Counted from the stretch's first letter, positions 49,335 through 58,642 are shown. The stretch is DNA of 64,000 bases from VAZQ01 sp963763365 (GCA_963763365.1 CAVXOE010000020.1:124001-188000); one strand, 5' to 3'. Notes: generated by a model from the sequence alone, not told the origin. Numbers and translations: made by a program.

Positions 49335-52300
49335 TTACGCCGTTGCCTCTTGGCGGCGGCCGAATCTTCCGCGCAGCGCCGCCGACAAGCGCAAACGCCT
49401 CTGGCGCATCAGCTCGATCCCCATCAGCGCGGCCGGCGTCACGATCAGCGTCAGCACGGTCGCAAAGCCAAGGCCGAACACGATGGCGGTCGAGAGGTTG
49501 ATCCACCACTGCGTGGCGGGCGCCCCGACGGTGATTTCGCGCGACATGAACTCGATGTTCATGCCGAACGCGATCGGCAGCACGCCGAGGATCGCCGTCA
49601 CCGCGGTCAGCACCACCGGCCGCGCGCGCTCGCGGCAGGTCTGCATGATCGCCTCGTAGGCCTCGACGCCTTCACGCCGCAGCCGGTCGTAGGTGTCGAT
49701 CAGCACGATGTTGTTGTTCACGATCACGCCCGCGTTGGCGATCACGCCGATGCCGGTCATCACCACGCCGAACGGCTGGCCCATGATCATGAGGCCGAGC
49801 AGCACACCGAAGATCGAGAGCACCACCGCACTCAGCACCAGGCCGACTGAGGTCAGCTTGTTGAACTGCGCCAGCAGGATCGCGAAGATCAGGAAGATCG
49901 CGGTACCGAACGCCTTCATCAAAAATGCGCCGGCCTTCTCGCGTTCCTCGTCCTCGCCCTTGAGCTTGAAGGTGACGCCGGGACCGAGATCGGCCTTAGC
50001 GAGTTCGGCGGTGATTTCCTTCTGCACCACGGCGGTCTGCACGCCCTCGGCGATGTTGGCGGTGACCGTCGTGACGCGGGCGGCGTTGACGCGGTTGATG
50101 TAACCCACGCGTGGCGCCGGCACGCGCGTCACGAAATTGCCGATCGGGACGTGCCCGGCCGTCGTCTGGATGCGCAGGTCGTCGATCTGATCGAGGCTGC
50201 GCCGGTCGGGCGGGAAGCGCACCAGGATGTCGACCGACTTGTCGCTGTCGACCGGCCGGTATTCGGTCGCCTTCAGCCCATTGGTGACAAGCTGGATGGC
50301 GCTGCCGACCGTGTTGACGCCGGCGTTGTATTTCGCGGCCTCCGCCTTGTCGACCTGGATCTTCCAGTCGATGCCGGGGAGCGGCTGACCGTCATCGAGG
50401 TCGCGGATGTCGCCGCGCACGGCGAGGATGCCGGCGACCTTCTTTGCAGCCGCTGGCAGGACGCTCGGATCGATCGCGCCAAGCTGCACCTGGATCGGCT
50501 TGCCGGTCGGCGGGCCGGCGCGCGGCGCTGTCACCTCGACCAGGATGCCGGGGATCTCGGCGGTCTTTTCGCGGATCGCATCCATGATCTTGTGCGCCGG
50601 CAGCCGCGCGCGCCAGTCGGCGAACTCGAACTGGACGACACCGATCGTATCCTCGGTGATCTCGCTCATGCCGCGCGGCTGCTCGCCGACGCGGGTATAG
50701 ACGGTCTTGATGCCGTCGAACGTGAGCACGTGCTTCTCGACCTCGCCGATCAGGCGATTCTTCTCGTCGAGCGAAAGGTTGCCGCGCGCATGCACGATTA
50801 CCTGACCGTAGTCGGGCTCGACCTTCGGGAAGAACTCGACGCCGCTGCCGAACTTGCCGTAGGCCATCTGCACCGTGATCAGGAGCAGCAGCGCGAGCGT
50901 GATCGTCAGGCCGGGCCGGTGCAGTGCGAATCGCACCGTGCGCATGTAGGGGCCGGTGTCCTTCGCCCGTTCGTCATGCGGAACCGGGGAGGCCTTGCCG
51001 AGCAGCGCGCCGAGCGTCGGCGTAAAGAACAGCGCGACCGCAAGCGATGCGGACAATGTCGCAATCAACGTGATCGGCAGATATTTCATGAACTGCCCGA
51101 CCACGCCCGGCCAGAACAACAGCGGCGAGAACGCCGCGATGCGCGTCAGGGTGGCGGCGATCACCGGCCCCGACATGCGCTTGGCGGCAAGCGAATAGGC
51201 TTCTTTCGGCGGCATGCCCTCGGCCATGCGCCGCTCGGCGAACTCCGACACGATGATGGCGTCGTCGACCAGCATGCCGACCGCGAGGATGAGCGAGAAC
51301 AGCACCACGATGTTCACGGTCAGGCCGGCAAGCTGCAGGCCGAGCACGCCGGCAAGGAACGACGCCGGGATCGCGATGCCGATGAACAGCGAGGCGCGGA
51401 AGCCGAGCGTGAACAGGATCACGATCACGACCAGCAATACGCCGGTCGCGACCGAGTTCTGCAGGTCGCCGAGCATCTGGCGGATCACCTTCGACTTGTC
51501 CTGCGTGAAGGTGACGTGGACCGACTCGGGCCAGGTTTTCTGCAATTCGTTGACGATCGCTTTCACCGCGTCGACGGTCTCGATCAGGTTCGCGCCGGTG
51601 CGCTTCGACACCTCAATGGTCATGGCGGGGCGGCCGTTGACGCGCGTCACCGAGGTGGCGTCCTTGAACGTCGGCTTGACTTGCGCGATGTCCAGCAGCG
51701 TGACGGAGGCCTTTGAAGTCGACGCCACCGGGATATTCAGGATGTCCTGCGGCTTCTCGAACAGCGACGGCACCTTGACGGCGAAGCGGCCGGTCTGCCC
51801 TTCGAGCGCGCCGGCGGCAATCAGCGTGTTGAACGACGTGGCGATCGACCCGAGCTGGTCGACCGACAGCCCGTAGGCATTCAACAACGTCGGATCGAGG
51901 ATGATCTCGACCGCTTCGTCGCGCGCGCCGCGCAGTTCGGCCGAAAGCACGCCGGGCGCCTGCTCGATCGCGTTCTTGGCCGCGCGCGCGATACGCAACA
52001 GCGTGCGCTCCGGCACGTCGCCCGACAGCCCGACCACCAGCACCGGATAGAGCGAGAGATTGACCTCGAGCACCTGCGGCTCGTCGACATCGCGCGGCAG
52101 GTCGTGCTTGGCGGTATCGACCTTGGCGCGCACGTCGGCGAGCGCCGACTTGGAGTCGAACCCGGCCTCGAATTCGAGCAGCACGAAGCCGCCGCCCTCG
52201 AACGCCGTCGAGCGCATCTCCTTGACGTTGCCGACCGACTTGAGCTGGGTCTCGACCGGCCGCAGGAGAAGCCGCTCGGCGTCTTCCGGGCTGATGCCGC

Positions 52301-52457
52301 GCTGGGAGAGCTGCACGTAGATGATCGGAATCTTGACGTCCGGCTCCGACTCTTTCGGGATGGTCACATAGGCGACCAACCCCGCGAGCAGCAGGAATAT
52401 CAGCATCGCGATCGTCAGCCGCGCGTGGTCGATGGCGTAGTCGATGAAGCGGGACAT
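49335..52457 (-). CDS. RND efflux transporter, inner-membrane permease (AcrB/HAE1 family)
   Basis: A 1040-residue protein, the full family length. It opens MSRFIDYAIDHARLTIAMLIFLL (first span quoted in part: AIDHARLTIAMLIFLLLAG), and contains the porter-domain motif around GISPEDAERLLLRPVE, the central spans with GMLVDDAIIVSEFAERRM (conserved Asp pair for proton relay) and a second half ending in a cluster of spans with VNNNIVLIDTYDRLRREG. It would expel hydrophobic compounds with its adaptor and an outer-membrane channel. Its gene is third in the operon TetR-adaptor-permease; no outer-membrane factor gene is in the window. Confidence 0.95.
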   Translation of the reverse strand: MSRFIDYAIDHARLTIAMLIFLLLAGLVAYVTIPKESEPDVKIPIIYVQLSQRGISPEDAERLLLRPVETQLKSVGNVKEMRSTAFEGGGFVLLEFEAGFDSKSALADVRAKVDTAKHDLPRDVDEPQVLEVNLSLYPVLVVGLSGDVPERTLLRIARAAKNAIEQAPGVLSAELRGARDEAVEIILDPTLLNAYGLSVDQLGSIATSFNTLIAAGALEGQTGRFAVKVPSLFEKPQDILNIPVASTSKASVTLLDIAQVKPTFKDATSVTRVNGRPAMTIEVSKRTGANLIETVDAVKAIVNELQKTWPESVHVTFTQDKSKVIRQMLGDLQNSVATGVLLVVIVILFTLGFRASLFIGIAIPASFLAGVLGLQLAGLTVNIVVLFSLILAVGMLVDDAIIVSEFAERRMAEGMPPKEAYSLAAKRMSGPVIAATLTRIAAFSPLLFWPGVVGQFMKYLPITLIATLSASLAVALFFTPTLGALLGKASPVPHDERAKDTGPYMRTVRFALHRPGLTITLALLLLITVQMAYGKFGSGVEFFPKVEPDYGQVIVHARGNLSLDEKNRLIGEVEKHVLTFDGIKTVYTRVGEQPRGMSEITEDTIGVVQFEFADWRARLPAHKIMDAIREKTAEIPGILVEVTAPRAGPPTGKPIQVQLGAIDPSVLPAAAKKVAGILAVRGDIRDLDDGQPLPGIDWKIQVDKAEAAKYNAGVNTVGSAIQLVTNGLKATEYRPVDSDKSVDILVRFPPDRRSLDQIDDLRIQTTAGHVPIGNFVTRVPAPRVGYINRVNAARVTTVTANIAEGVQTAVVQKEITAELAKADLGPGVTFKLKGEDEEREKAGAFLMKAFGTAIFLIFAILLAQFNKLTSVGLVLSAVVLSIFGVLLGLMIMGQPFGVVMTGIGVIANAGVIVNNNIVLIDTYDRLRREGVEAYEAIMQTCRERARPVVLTAVTAILGVLPIAFGMNIEFMSREITVGAPATQWWINLSTAIVFGLGFATVLTLIVTPAALMGIELMRQRRLRLSAALRGRFGRRQEATA

Positions 52458-52476
52458 CCTGCTCTCTCGTTCGAAA

Positions 52477-53574
52477 TTACTTCGCCGTCGCGGTCAGCTC
52501 GACCGCCGGCACCGCCTCGACCTTCTGTCCTTCACGCACGAAATCCTGGCCCTGCACGATCACCCGCGTGCGATCGGCGATACCGGCGACCCACATCGCG
52601 GTCTGATGATCCTCGACCACGGAGACCGGCACGAAGCCCACGACCCCGTCCTCATCGACGTTGCGCACGCCGAGCTCGCCGGCCGACGAGTAGGTCAGCG
52701 CGGAACGGGGCACACGGCTCGCCGCAACGGCCGAGAGCGGGACCGAGACTTCGGTCGTGATGCCATCCGGGATCGTGCCGTCGGCGTTCGGCAGCTCGAT
52801 TTCGACGCGATAGGTCCTGGTGGTCGCGCTCGCTGTCTTCGACACGAAGCGGATGCGGCCGTCGCGGGTCTCGCCGGTCACCAGCCGCACCGTCGCGGGT
52901 TGGCCGACTTTCATTCCGGCGAGCTTGCGCTCGGCCACCTCGACCACCGCCAGCATCGGATCGAACGCCAGCATCGATGCGATATCGCGGCCCGAGAATG
53001 AGAACGACGCCTGCCCGACCTCGACCGAGAGATCGACGATCACGCCGGACCAGGGTGCGCGCACGATGCCGCGCTCCCGCTCGGCGAGCGCAACCGCAAG
53101 GTTGGCCTCGGCGGTCCTGAGCTGCGCCTCGAGGTTTACGCCCTCGAGCCGCGGGATCGCGCCGCTCGCCAGCAGCGGCCGCTTCGCCTCGAGCTCGGTC
53201 CGGCGCTGCGTCACCAGCGATTGCGCCTGTACGACCTGCGCCTCGCGCGCCTCGTCGGAAAGCACCGCGATGATATCGCCGGTCTTGACCAGTGAACCGC
53301 GCTTGACGCGGACCTCCTTCACCTCGCCGTTGGCGCGCGAATTGATGACCACGCGCTTGTCGGCTTCGGTGCGGCCCGACAGGTTGAGCTTGCGGCTGTG
53401 CTGCATGACGTAAGTCTCGGCGACCGCCACGCGGAACAGCTTCTTCACTTCGATCTGGTTGCTGCGGATCGCGGCGCGGCTTTCGGCGCTTTCGTGCGGC
53501 AGGAAGTGGCCGGACGCGATCCACGCCGCCGAAGCGGCGACCAGACCGACCGCGGTGATGCGGCTTCCCTTCAT
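52477..53574 (-). CDS. RND efflux periplasmic adaptor subunit (membrane-fusion protein)
   Basis: A 365-residue adaptor. A short N-terminal anchor (ITAVGLVAASAAWIASGHFL) is followed by the lipoyl-like part (GRTEADKRVVINSRANGEVKEV and RGSLVKTGDIIAVL), a helical hairpin with AQSLVTQRRTELEAKRPLLAS, RAPWSGVIVDLSVEVGQ, and a beta-barrel domain. It links the permease to an outer-membrane channel. The ATG at 53574 overlaps the TetR gene's stop (ATGA), so translation is coupled. Spacing to the permease gene is 19 bases. Confidence 0.94.
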   Translation of the reverse strand: MKGSRITAVGLVAASAAWIASGHFLPHESAESRAAIRSNQIEVKKLFRVAVAETYVMQHSRKLNLSGRTEADKRVVINSRANGEVKEVRVKRGSLVKTGDIIAVLSDEAREAQVVQAQSLVTQRRTELEAKRPLLASGAIPRLEGVNLEAQLRTAEANLAVALAERERGIVRAPWSGVIVDLSVEVGQASFSFSGRDIASMLAFDPMLAVVEVAERKLAGMKVGQPATVRLVTGETRDGRIRFVSKTASATTRTYRVEIELPNADGTIPDGITTEVSVPLSAVAASRVPRSALTYSSAGELGVRNVDEDGVVGFVPVSVVEDHQTAMWVAGIADRTRVIVQGQDFVREGQKVEAVPAVELTATAK

Positions 53575-54215
53575 TGTGCAGTCTCCTTGATGGCCGACAT
53601 CTTGCCGTCAGGCACGCCTTTCGGGCGGCTGCGCAGCATGTGCCGCGTGATGTCCATGAAAATCGGGAGCATGGCTTTTGGGTCGAAATCGGGATCGAGC
53701 GCGCGGCGCCACCAGACGCCGTCGGCGATGACCATCAGCATGGTCACGACGGCGTCGAGATCGATGTCGTCCGGGATGTCGCCGCGCGCGACCGCCGCGT
53801 GCAGCAAGTCGCCGAGCCATTTCCGTACGTCGCCGTCGAACCCGCGGGAAATGCGGGCGATCTCGGGATTCCTGCGGGACTCCGCCATCACCTCGGTACA
53901 GAGCAGCACCTGCTCCTTCGGACGAACCGCGAAGTGATGATGCGCGAGCCCTTCCAGCACGGCGAACAGCCCCTGCGAGAGGTCGGCGCTGGCGAACTGC
54001 TGGCCGACCTCGGCGCGGTCGCGCTCGGCGATGCCGGCGATCAGCGCTTCCTTCGATGGGAAATAGCGGTAGAGGTTGCCGGGGCTCATCCCCGCCTCGG
54101 CGCAGATGTCCTGCATGGATGCGCCGTGGAAGCCGTCGCGCACGAAGCAGCGCTGCGCGGCCGCCAGTATCTCGGCGCGACGGTCGAATTGAAGCTGCGC
54201 GTTAGCGCGGCGCAT
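53571..54215 (-). CDS. TetR/AcrR-family transcriptional regulator of the efflux operon
   Basis: A 214-residue repressor. The N-terminal helix-turn-helix is RRAEILAAAQRCFVRDGFHGASMQDICAEAGMSPGNLYRYFPSKE (quoted in part: DICAEAGMSPGNLYRYF). The C-terminal helices form the ligand pocket and dimer face (LCTEVMAESRRNPEIARI, VVTMLMVIADGVWWRRAL), a layout common in efflux regulators. The start at 54215 follows a GGGGGAGGGGGA run; an ATG at 54245 is less likely. The gene is first in the operon and overlaps the adaptor start by four bases. The palindrome at 54255 upstream is its likely site. Confidence 0.92.
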   Translation of the reverse strand: MRRANAQLQFDRRAEILAAAQRCFVRDGFHGASMQDICAEAGMSPGNLYRYFPSKEALIAGIAERDRAEVGQQFASADLSQGLFAVLEGLAHHHFAVRPKEQVLLCTEVMAESRRNPEIARISRGFDGDVRKWLGDLLHAAVARGDIPDDIDLDAVVTMLMVIADGVWWRRALDPDFDPKAMLPIFMDITRHMLRSRPKGVPDGKMSAIKETAQ

Positions 54216-54254
54216 GCAGTCCCCCTCCCCCTTGCAGCGCAGCAATATGAGAAT

Positions 54255-54266
54255 GAGCGTTCGCTC
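54255..54266 (-). promoter_or_regulatory. Palindrome GAGCG-TT-CGCTC, TetR operator candidate
   Basis: It lies 40 bp upstream of the TetR start codon in the 250-bp gap before purE, with flanking AATGAGCG / CGCTCTT, resembling the GAAC/GTTC-type half-sites of many TetR operators. Position and symmetry are the evidence; binding is inferred. Confidence 0.5.
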
Positions 54267-54468
54267 TTGGAAATGGCCTTTCTATGGCGGGAGCCGATGT
54301 GTCGCGGCGAACCGTGGAAAACCAACTGCCTGCCGGTCATTTTCGCAGCGCTACCAGGCCGTCCGTCGTCCCCAGGCGAATTTCGATCTTCGTCGCGCGT
54401 TGCCTTGCCACCCCTAGGCCCGCCCCTATAATCCCGCGCTTCCTTTTTGCGGCCATATTGAGGGGCTG

Positions 54469-54954
54469 ATGGCTGGGAAGCCCGTTGCAATCATCATGGG
54501 GAGCCAGTCCGACTGGGCGACCATGACGCATGCCGCCGAGACACTCGACGCGCTCGGCATCGGCTACGAGCCGCTGATCGTCTCCGCCCACCGCACGCCG
54601 GACCGGCTGTTCAAGTTCGGCAAGTCCGCCGCGCGCAAGGGCTTCAAGGTGGTGATCGCCGGGGCCGGCGGCGCCGCGCACCTGCCCGGCATGACCGCAT
54701 CGCTCACGCCGCTGCCGGTGTTCGGCGTGCCGATGAACACCCACGCGCTCGAAGGCAAGGACAGTCTGCTCTCGATCATGCAGATGCCCGCCGGCATTCC
54801 AGTCGGCACCTTGGCAATCGGTAAGCCCGGCGCGATCAACGCCGCACTCCTGGCCGCCGCCGTCCTTGCGCTATCCGATGCGCGGCTTGCGAAACGGCTG
54901 GCGGCCTGGCGCGCCGCCCAGACGAAATCCGTCGCCCGCCGCCCGAAGGACTGA
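54469..54954 (+). CDS. purE: N5-carboxyaminoimidazole ribonucleotide mutase
   Basis: A 161-residue enzyme of purine synthesis that moves the carboxyl of N5-CAIR to give CAIR. The motifs are intact: IIMGSQSDWATM (phosphate loop), ISAHRTPDR-like VSAHRTPDRLF (catalytic His) and GAGGAAHLPGMTAS, with PVFGVPMNTHAL. The start at 54469 (MAGKPVAIIMGSQ) is typical. The purK gene starts one base after its stop, in a unit for the two-step PurE/PurK route. Repeats and an RND operon lie upstream. Confidence 0.97.
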   Translation: MAGKPVAIIMGSQSDWATMTHAAETLDALGIGYEPLIVSAHRTPDRLFKFGKSAARKGFKVVIAGAGGAAHLPGMTASLTPLPVFGVPMNTHALEGKDSLLSIMQMPAGIPVGTLAIGKPGAINAALLAAAVLALSDARLAKRLAAWRAAQTKSVARRPKD

Positions 54955-54955
54955 G

Positions 54956-56029
54956 GTGCTCAAGCCCGACTCGACCATCGGCATCCTGGGCGGCGGACAG
55001 CTCGGCCGCATGTTGGCGCTTGCCGCCGCGCGGCTCGGTTTCAAGTGCCACGTGTTCGCGCCGGATCCCGGTGCGCCGGCCTCGGAGGTCGTGCACCGCG
55101 TGACCACGGCGGATTATGCCGACACCGGCGCGCTCGATCGTTTCGCCGCCGACGTCGACGTCGTTACCTACGAGTTCGAGAACATTCCGGCCGAGACCGC
55201 GACCTTTCTCGCTGCGCGCAAGCCGGTCGTGCCCGATCCCAAGGTGCTGGCGATCACCCAGGACCGCGCCGTCGAGAAGGAGTTCATCGGCAGTCTCGGC
55301 ATTCGCGTCACGCCGTTCGCGCGCGTCGATGCCGGCGATCAGATCGCAACCGCGCTCGACCGGCTGGGCCGGCCGGCCGTGCTGAAGACGCGGCGCTTCG
55401 GCTACGACGGCAAGGGGCAGACGGCCATCCGCAACGGCACCGATCTCGAGGCCGCATGGCGCGAGATCGGCGGTCAGCCGGCGATCCTCGAAGCCTTCAT
55501 CCCGTTCGAGCGCGAAGTCTCGGTCGTGGCCGCCCGCTCGCGCGGCGGCGAGGTCGCGTGCTTCGACCTCACCGAAAACGAGCACCGCGACCATATTCTC
55601 AAGGTCTCGCGCATTCCGGCGAACGTCCCGGCGAATGTCGCCGAAGAGGCGCGCCGGATCGGTGAAACGATCGCGGGTGCATTCGACTATGTCGGCGTGC
55701 TGGCGGTCGAGATGTTCGTGGTTCCATCACCCGCCGGCCCGCAGTTGCTGGTCAACGAGGTCGCGCCGCGGGTGCACAATTCCGGGCACTGGACACTCGA
55801 CGGCGCATCGGTCTCGCAGTTCGAACAGCACATCCGCGCGGTTGCCGGCTGGCCGCTCGCCAAGCCGCTGCGACGCGGCCGCGTGGAGATGACCAACCTG
55901 ATCGGCGCCGAGGTCGACGACTACGCCAAATGGCTCACCGTGCCGGGTGCGAGCGTCCATCTGTACGGCAAGGCACACGCGCGCCCCGGCCGCAAGATGG
56001 GCCACGTGACGCGCGTGTTCGAAGAGTAA
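54956..56029 (+). CDS. purK: 5-(carboxyamino)imidazole ribonucleotide synthase
   Basis: A 357-residue ATP-grasp ligase that makes N5-CAIR from AIR, bicarbonate and ATP. IGILGGGQLGRMLALAAARLG opens the first domain (GGGQLGRM); DVDVVTYEFENIPAET, RRFGYDGKGQ (ATP loop) and NEVAPRVHNSGHWT (metal and substrate residues) follow, and MTNLIGAEV, YGKAHARPGRKMGHV close the C-terminal domain. The start is a GTG at 54956, just after the purE stop (TGAG GTG); an upstream frame from 54866 would overlap purE by 90 bases and adds no similarity. It is probably translated by coupling to purE. Confidence 0.95.
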   Translation: MLKPDSTIGILGGGQLGRMLALAAARLGFKCHVFAPDPGAPASEVVHRVTTADYADTGALDRFAADVDVVTYEFENIPAETATFLAARKPVVPDPKVLAITQDRAVEKEFIGSLGIRVTPFARVDAGDQIATALDRLGRPAVLKTRRFGYDGKGQTAIRNGTDLEAAWREIGGQPAILEAFIPFEREVSVVAARSRGGEVACFDLTENEHRDHILKVSRIPANVPANVAEEARRIGETIAGAFDYVGVLAVEMFVVPSPAGPQLLVNEVAPRVHNSGHWTLDGASVSQFEQHIRAVAGWPLAKPLRRGRVEMTNLIGAEVDDYAKWLTVPGASVHLYGKAHARPGRKMGHVTRVFEE

Positions 56030-56037
56030 TCTGCTCC

Positions 56038-56138
56038 GTCATGCCCGGCCTTGTGACATGCCTTGGGCCGGGCATCCACGTCTTACTTTTCGCTTAACGT
56101 CAGAAGACGTGGATGGCCGGGACAAGCCCGGCCATGAC
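56038..56138. repeat. Palindromic repeat, GGCCGGGC/ACGTGGATG family
   Basis: GTCATGCCCGGCC, GGGCATCCACGTCTT, its inverse AGAAGACGTGGATGGCC and GGGACAAGCCCGGCCATGAC. It lies in the convergent gap between purK and hisN. Confidence 0.75.
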
Positions 56139-56152
56139 CGATGGGCGATGCC

Positions 56153-56935
56153 CTACCCCTTCAACAGCTCCATCGCGGCGGCGTGCACTCGCTTGTCGCC
56201 GGCGGCGATGACACGCCCGCCGGCATTGGGCGTGCCGCCGTCCCAGGACGTAATGACGCCGCCGGCGCCCTGGATGATCGGCACGAGCGGCAGCACGTCG
56301 TAGGGCTTGAGCTCGGTCTCGATGACCAGGTCGACGTGACCGGCCGCCAGCATGCAGTAGGCGTAGCAATCCCCGCCATAGCGCGAGAGCCGCACCTTGT
56401 CCTCGACCCGTTCGAAGGCCGCGCGGTCGGCGGCGTTCATCAGCCGCGGGCTGGTGGTGAACAGCACCGCCTCGGCGAGGCTCTCGCAGGGCCGCACCAT
56501 CAGCGCGCGCTCGCCCGCGGGCCCGCCGTAGCGCGCCGCGCCACCGTCGCCGCTGAACCGCTCGCGGGTGAAGGGCTGGTTCATCATGCCGTAGACCGGC
56601 TCGCCACTGCGCAGCAGGCCGATCAGCGTGCCCCAGGCCGGCATGCCGGAGATGAATGACTTGGTGCCGTCGATCGGATCGAGCACCCAGACATATTCGG
56701 CGTCCGGATGGTGGCTGCCGTATTCCTCGCCGATGATGCCGTGGTTCGGGAAGTTTCGGCGAATCAGGGAGCGCATCGCCGTTTCGGCGGCATGGTCGGC
56801 CGCGGTGACCGGATCGAAGCTGCCGGAGCGGCTCTTGTCCGAGACGCTCAAAGCGGTGCGGAAGAACGGCAGAATGGTTTCGCCCGAGATCGCCGCAAGT
56901 TCGTTCAGAAAGGCCGAAAAATCGATCGCCGTCAT
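56153..56935 (-). CDS. hisN: Inositol monophosphatase family protein, probable histidinol-phosphatase HisN
   Basis: A 260-residue Mg-dependent phosphatase. The metal motifs are GIIGEEYGSH (Glu), VWVLDPIDGTKSFISGMP (Asp-Pro-x-Asp-Gly-Thr) and a later YDVLPLVPIIQGAGG (Asp). The form with KSFISGMPAWGTLIGL is typical of the alphaproteobacterial histidinol-phosphatase branch. It would remove phosphate from L-histidinol phosphate in histidine synthesis; another IMP-family role cannot be excluded. The start at 56935 (MTAIDFSAF) follows GGGGAGA; a long upstream open frame is spurious. The genomic neighbours (N-formylglutamate amidohydrolase, cpdR) are the ones found in rhizobia. Confidence 0.88.
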   Translation of the reverse strand: MTAIDFSAFLNELAAISGETILPFFRTALSVSDKSRSGSFDPVTAADHAAETAMRSLIRRNFPNHGIIGEEYGSHHPDAEYVWVLDPIDGTKSFISGMPAWGTLIGLLRSGEPVYGMMNQPFTRERFSGDGGAARYGGPAGERALMVRPCESLAEAVLFTTSPRLMNAADRAAFERVEDKVRLSRYGGDCYAYCMLAAGHVDLVIETELKPYDVLPLVPIIQGAGGVITSWDGGTPNAGGRVIAAGDKRVHAAAMELLKG

Positions 56936-57627
56936 GCGGTCTCCCCTGGGCACGCACTTGCGCTTGAAGGCTGATCCGTCGGCCCCAACGCGCGCACCCT
57001 TATAGAGGATCGAAGGTCGTGGCGGACGCAAAATTACCCGCCCTCCAGATCGACACTGCCAATTCCGCGAGGCACGGCCCTGGATGACGCGTCGTCTCGC
57101 CGCGATCCGAACGCCGTCGGTCGAGCCGGGCGCTTCCGCTGAAGCTGGTCGTCTCCTCGGCCTTGATGGATCGCATCTGCATGACACAAGTGCGGGCTTC
57201 AACCGCGGTCGATGGCAACTTCGCCTTGTCGGGACGTTGACGCCGGCCGCGCTGATGCTTGTTCGCGGCGTTCGGCTTGATCTTGGTCGCGCGGGGGCTC
57301 TCGCATTTCTCCGCTGCGTCTCGCCGTGGCGCGGTCACATTGTCCCCGGGCGGAGGTTTCCAGAGAGGCAAATAGCGGATTCGTGATCGAAATTTTCCCC
57401 ACAACTTATAACAGAAACTCTGAGTGCTTACGCTAGAACGGCTGCATCCGGCCCGCTGTCCAGCGTTATCTTATTGGTAAGTATATATTTTTCAGGTCAG
57501 AGCGATACCACCGCACAGTCCGCAATCCGGCGAAGCCCTGCGTGGCTCGCATACAAGATAGGTCAATAACACTTACTTTTACCCTTGCCTTTTGTGCGGT
57601 GCGGTGGCAACTTGTTGCGGTGCGGTA
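56936..57627. other. Gene-poor region between hisN and the sRNA
   Basis: About 690 bp with no convincing gene; open frames there have unusual composition and no recognisable domain. It is AT-richer near 57410-57600. An 11-bp direct repeat TGCGGTGCGGT lies at 57595-57605 and 57616-57626, 21 bp apart, just before the sRNA, where its promoter should be. Confidence 0.5.
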
Positions 57628-57707
57628 GCGCCTCGCGTTACCGCCGCCCTCCTTGGGCGTTTCCTCCCTAGACTTGGGCCGCTCGGCAACGGGCGGCCCC
57701 TTTTTCT
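57628..57707 (+). ncRNA. mmgR: suhB / mmgR (alpha-r8) family small RNA
   Basis: A short RNA with two hairpins. The first, 57645-57659, has CGCCC/GGGCG arms and a TCCTT loop. It is followed by TTTCCTCCCTAGACTT, single-stranded and anti-Shine-Dalgarno in character, then a strong terminator: GGGCCGC (57676-57682), a 10-base loop, GCGGCCC (57693-57699) and CTTTTTCTTTT. This layout, with exposed UCC motifs, is that of the conserved Rhizobiales suhB/MmgR RNA, and the location by an inositol-monophosphatase-family gene agrees. The 5' end is estimated from the family's length of about 77 bases. The 11-bp repeats TGCGGTGCGGT upstream may be promoter or regulator sites. Confidence 0.75.
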
Positions 57708-57754
57708 TTTCTGTGGTCGTTTCTGAAAGCTCAGGCCCGCTGCGGCTGATCCGT

Positions 57755-58642
57755 TTATTCAGCGGCCGCGCGGTAGGGCCGCAACTCCTCGATTGGAATC
57801 GCAGCCACCTGGTCGGCCAAAGCTTCGAGATCGGAGGCCAGCCGGGCAAACGTAGGCGAACGTTCGTAGCGCCGCTCGTCCATGTAGAGCGCCCGATTGA
57901 GTTCGAGCTGCATCGAATGCAGGCCCGCGGTCGGATTGCCGTAGTGCTCGGTGATGAAGCCACCCGCATAGGGCTTGTTGCGGCTGACCGAATAGCCCTG
58001 CGCGCGCAGGGTCGATTCGATCGTCTCCGCGACCGCCGGCACGCAACTCGTGCCGTAGCGGTCGCCCAGGACCACGTCGGCGCGCGGCCGCTCGTCCTTG
58101 GAGCCCGCCATCGACGGCATGGAGTGGCAGTCGATCAGCACTGCCACGCCGAAATCGCGATGGATTCGCGTGAACAGCCGCCGGAGCGCGCGGTGATAGG
58201 GCTTGTAGAGTGTCTCGATTCGCCGGATCGCATCGTCGACCGGAATCCGCTGGCCATAGATCTCCTGGGCGTCCCCCACCACCCGGGCGATGGTCCCGAG
58301 GCCGCCCGCCACCCGCATGGAGCGCGTATTGGCAAAGGACGGCAGCCGGCCATCGAACATGCGCGGATCGAGCTCGTAGGGCTCCCGGTTGACGTCGACA
58401 TAGCAGCGCGGGAAATGCGCCCGCATCAGCGGATAACCGCGCCGCACAACGCCGATCACCAGTTCGTCGACGAATGAATCCTCCGACCGCCGCAAGGTGC
58501 CGGTATCGAGCCGCGACGCCGCCAGGAAACCGGGCGGATAGATGCTGCCGCTATGGGGGGAGTTGAACAGAACCGGCCCGACCCACTCGGCAGGCTCGAT
58601 GATTTCGAAGGGCGGGTCGAGCTCGTCTTTGAGTTCGCGCAT
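57755..58642 (-). CDS. N-formylglutamate amidohydrolase family protein
   Basis: A 295-residue hydrolase, the family's normal length with the start at 58642 (MRELKDELDPPFEI). The zinc-binding motifs are VLFNSPHSGSIYP (His), SEDSFVDELV (Glu/Asp) and LIDCHSMPS (His), then PYAGGFITEHYGNP. Family members release formate from N-formylglutamate in histidine catabolism; the rhizobial version at this locus is not linked to other hut genes. Upstream ATGs (58705, 58735, 58816) extend the protein without similarity. It is convergent with the sRNA at 57628 and divergent from cpdR. Confidence 0.9.
   Translation of the reverse strand: MRELKDELDPPFEIIEPAEWVGPVLFNSPHSGSIYPPGFLAASRLDTGTLRRSEDSFVDELVIGVVRRGYPLMRAHFPRCYVDVNREPYELDPRMFDGRLPSFANTRSMRVAGGLGTIARVVGDAQEIYGQRIPVDDAIRRIETLYKPYHRALRRLFTRIHRDFGVAVLIDCHSMPSMAGSKDERPRADVVLGDRYGTSCVPAVAETIESTLRAQGYSVSRNKPYAGGFITEHYGNPTAGLHSMQLELNRALYMDERRYERSPTFARLASDLEALADQVAAIPIEELRPYRAAAE

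Noticed and set aside
57084..57386. 100-residue open frame on + between hisN and the sRNA
   Set aside because: No domain, odd composition (Arg/Gly/Leu-rich), no clear ribosome site, and a similar-length frame on the other strand; chance in GC-rich DNA.
57645..57710. Terminator alone, for the amidohydrolase gene
   Set aside because: The T-run lies on the + strand, while the amidohydrolase is on the minus strand; the first hairpin and the CCTCCC stretch fit an sRNA.
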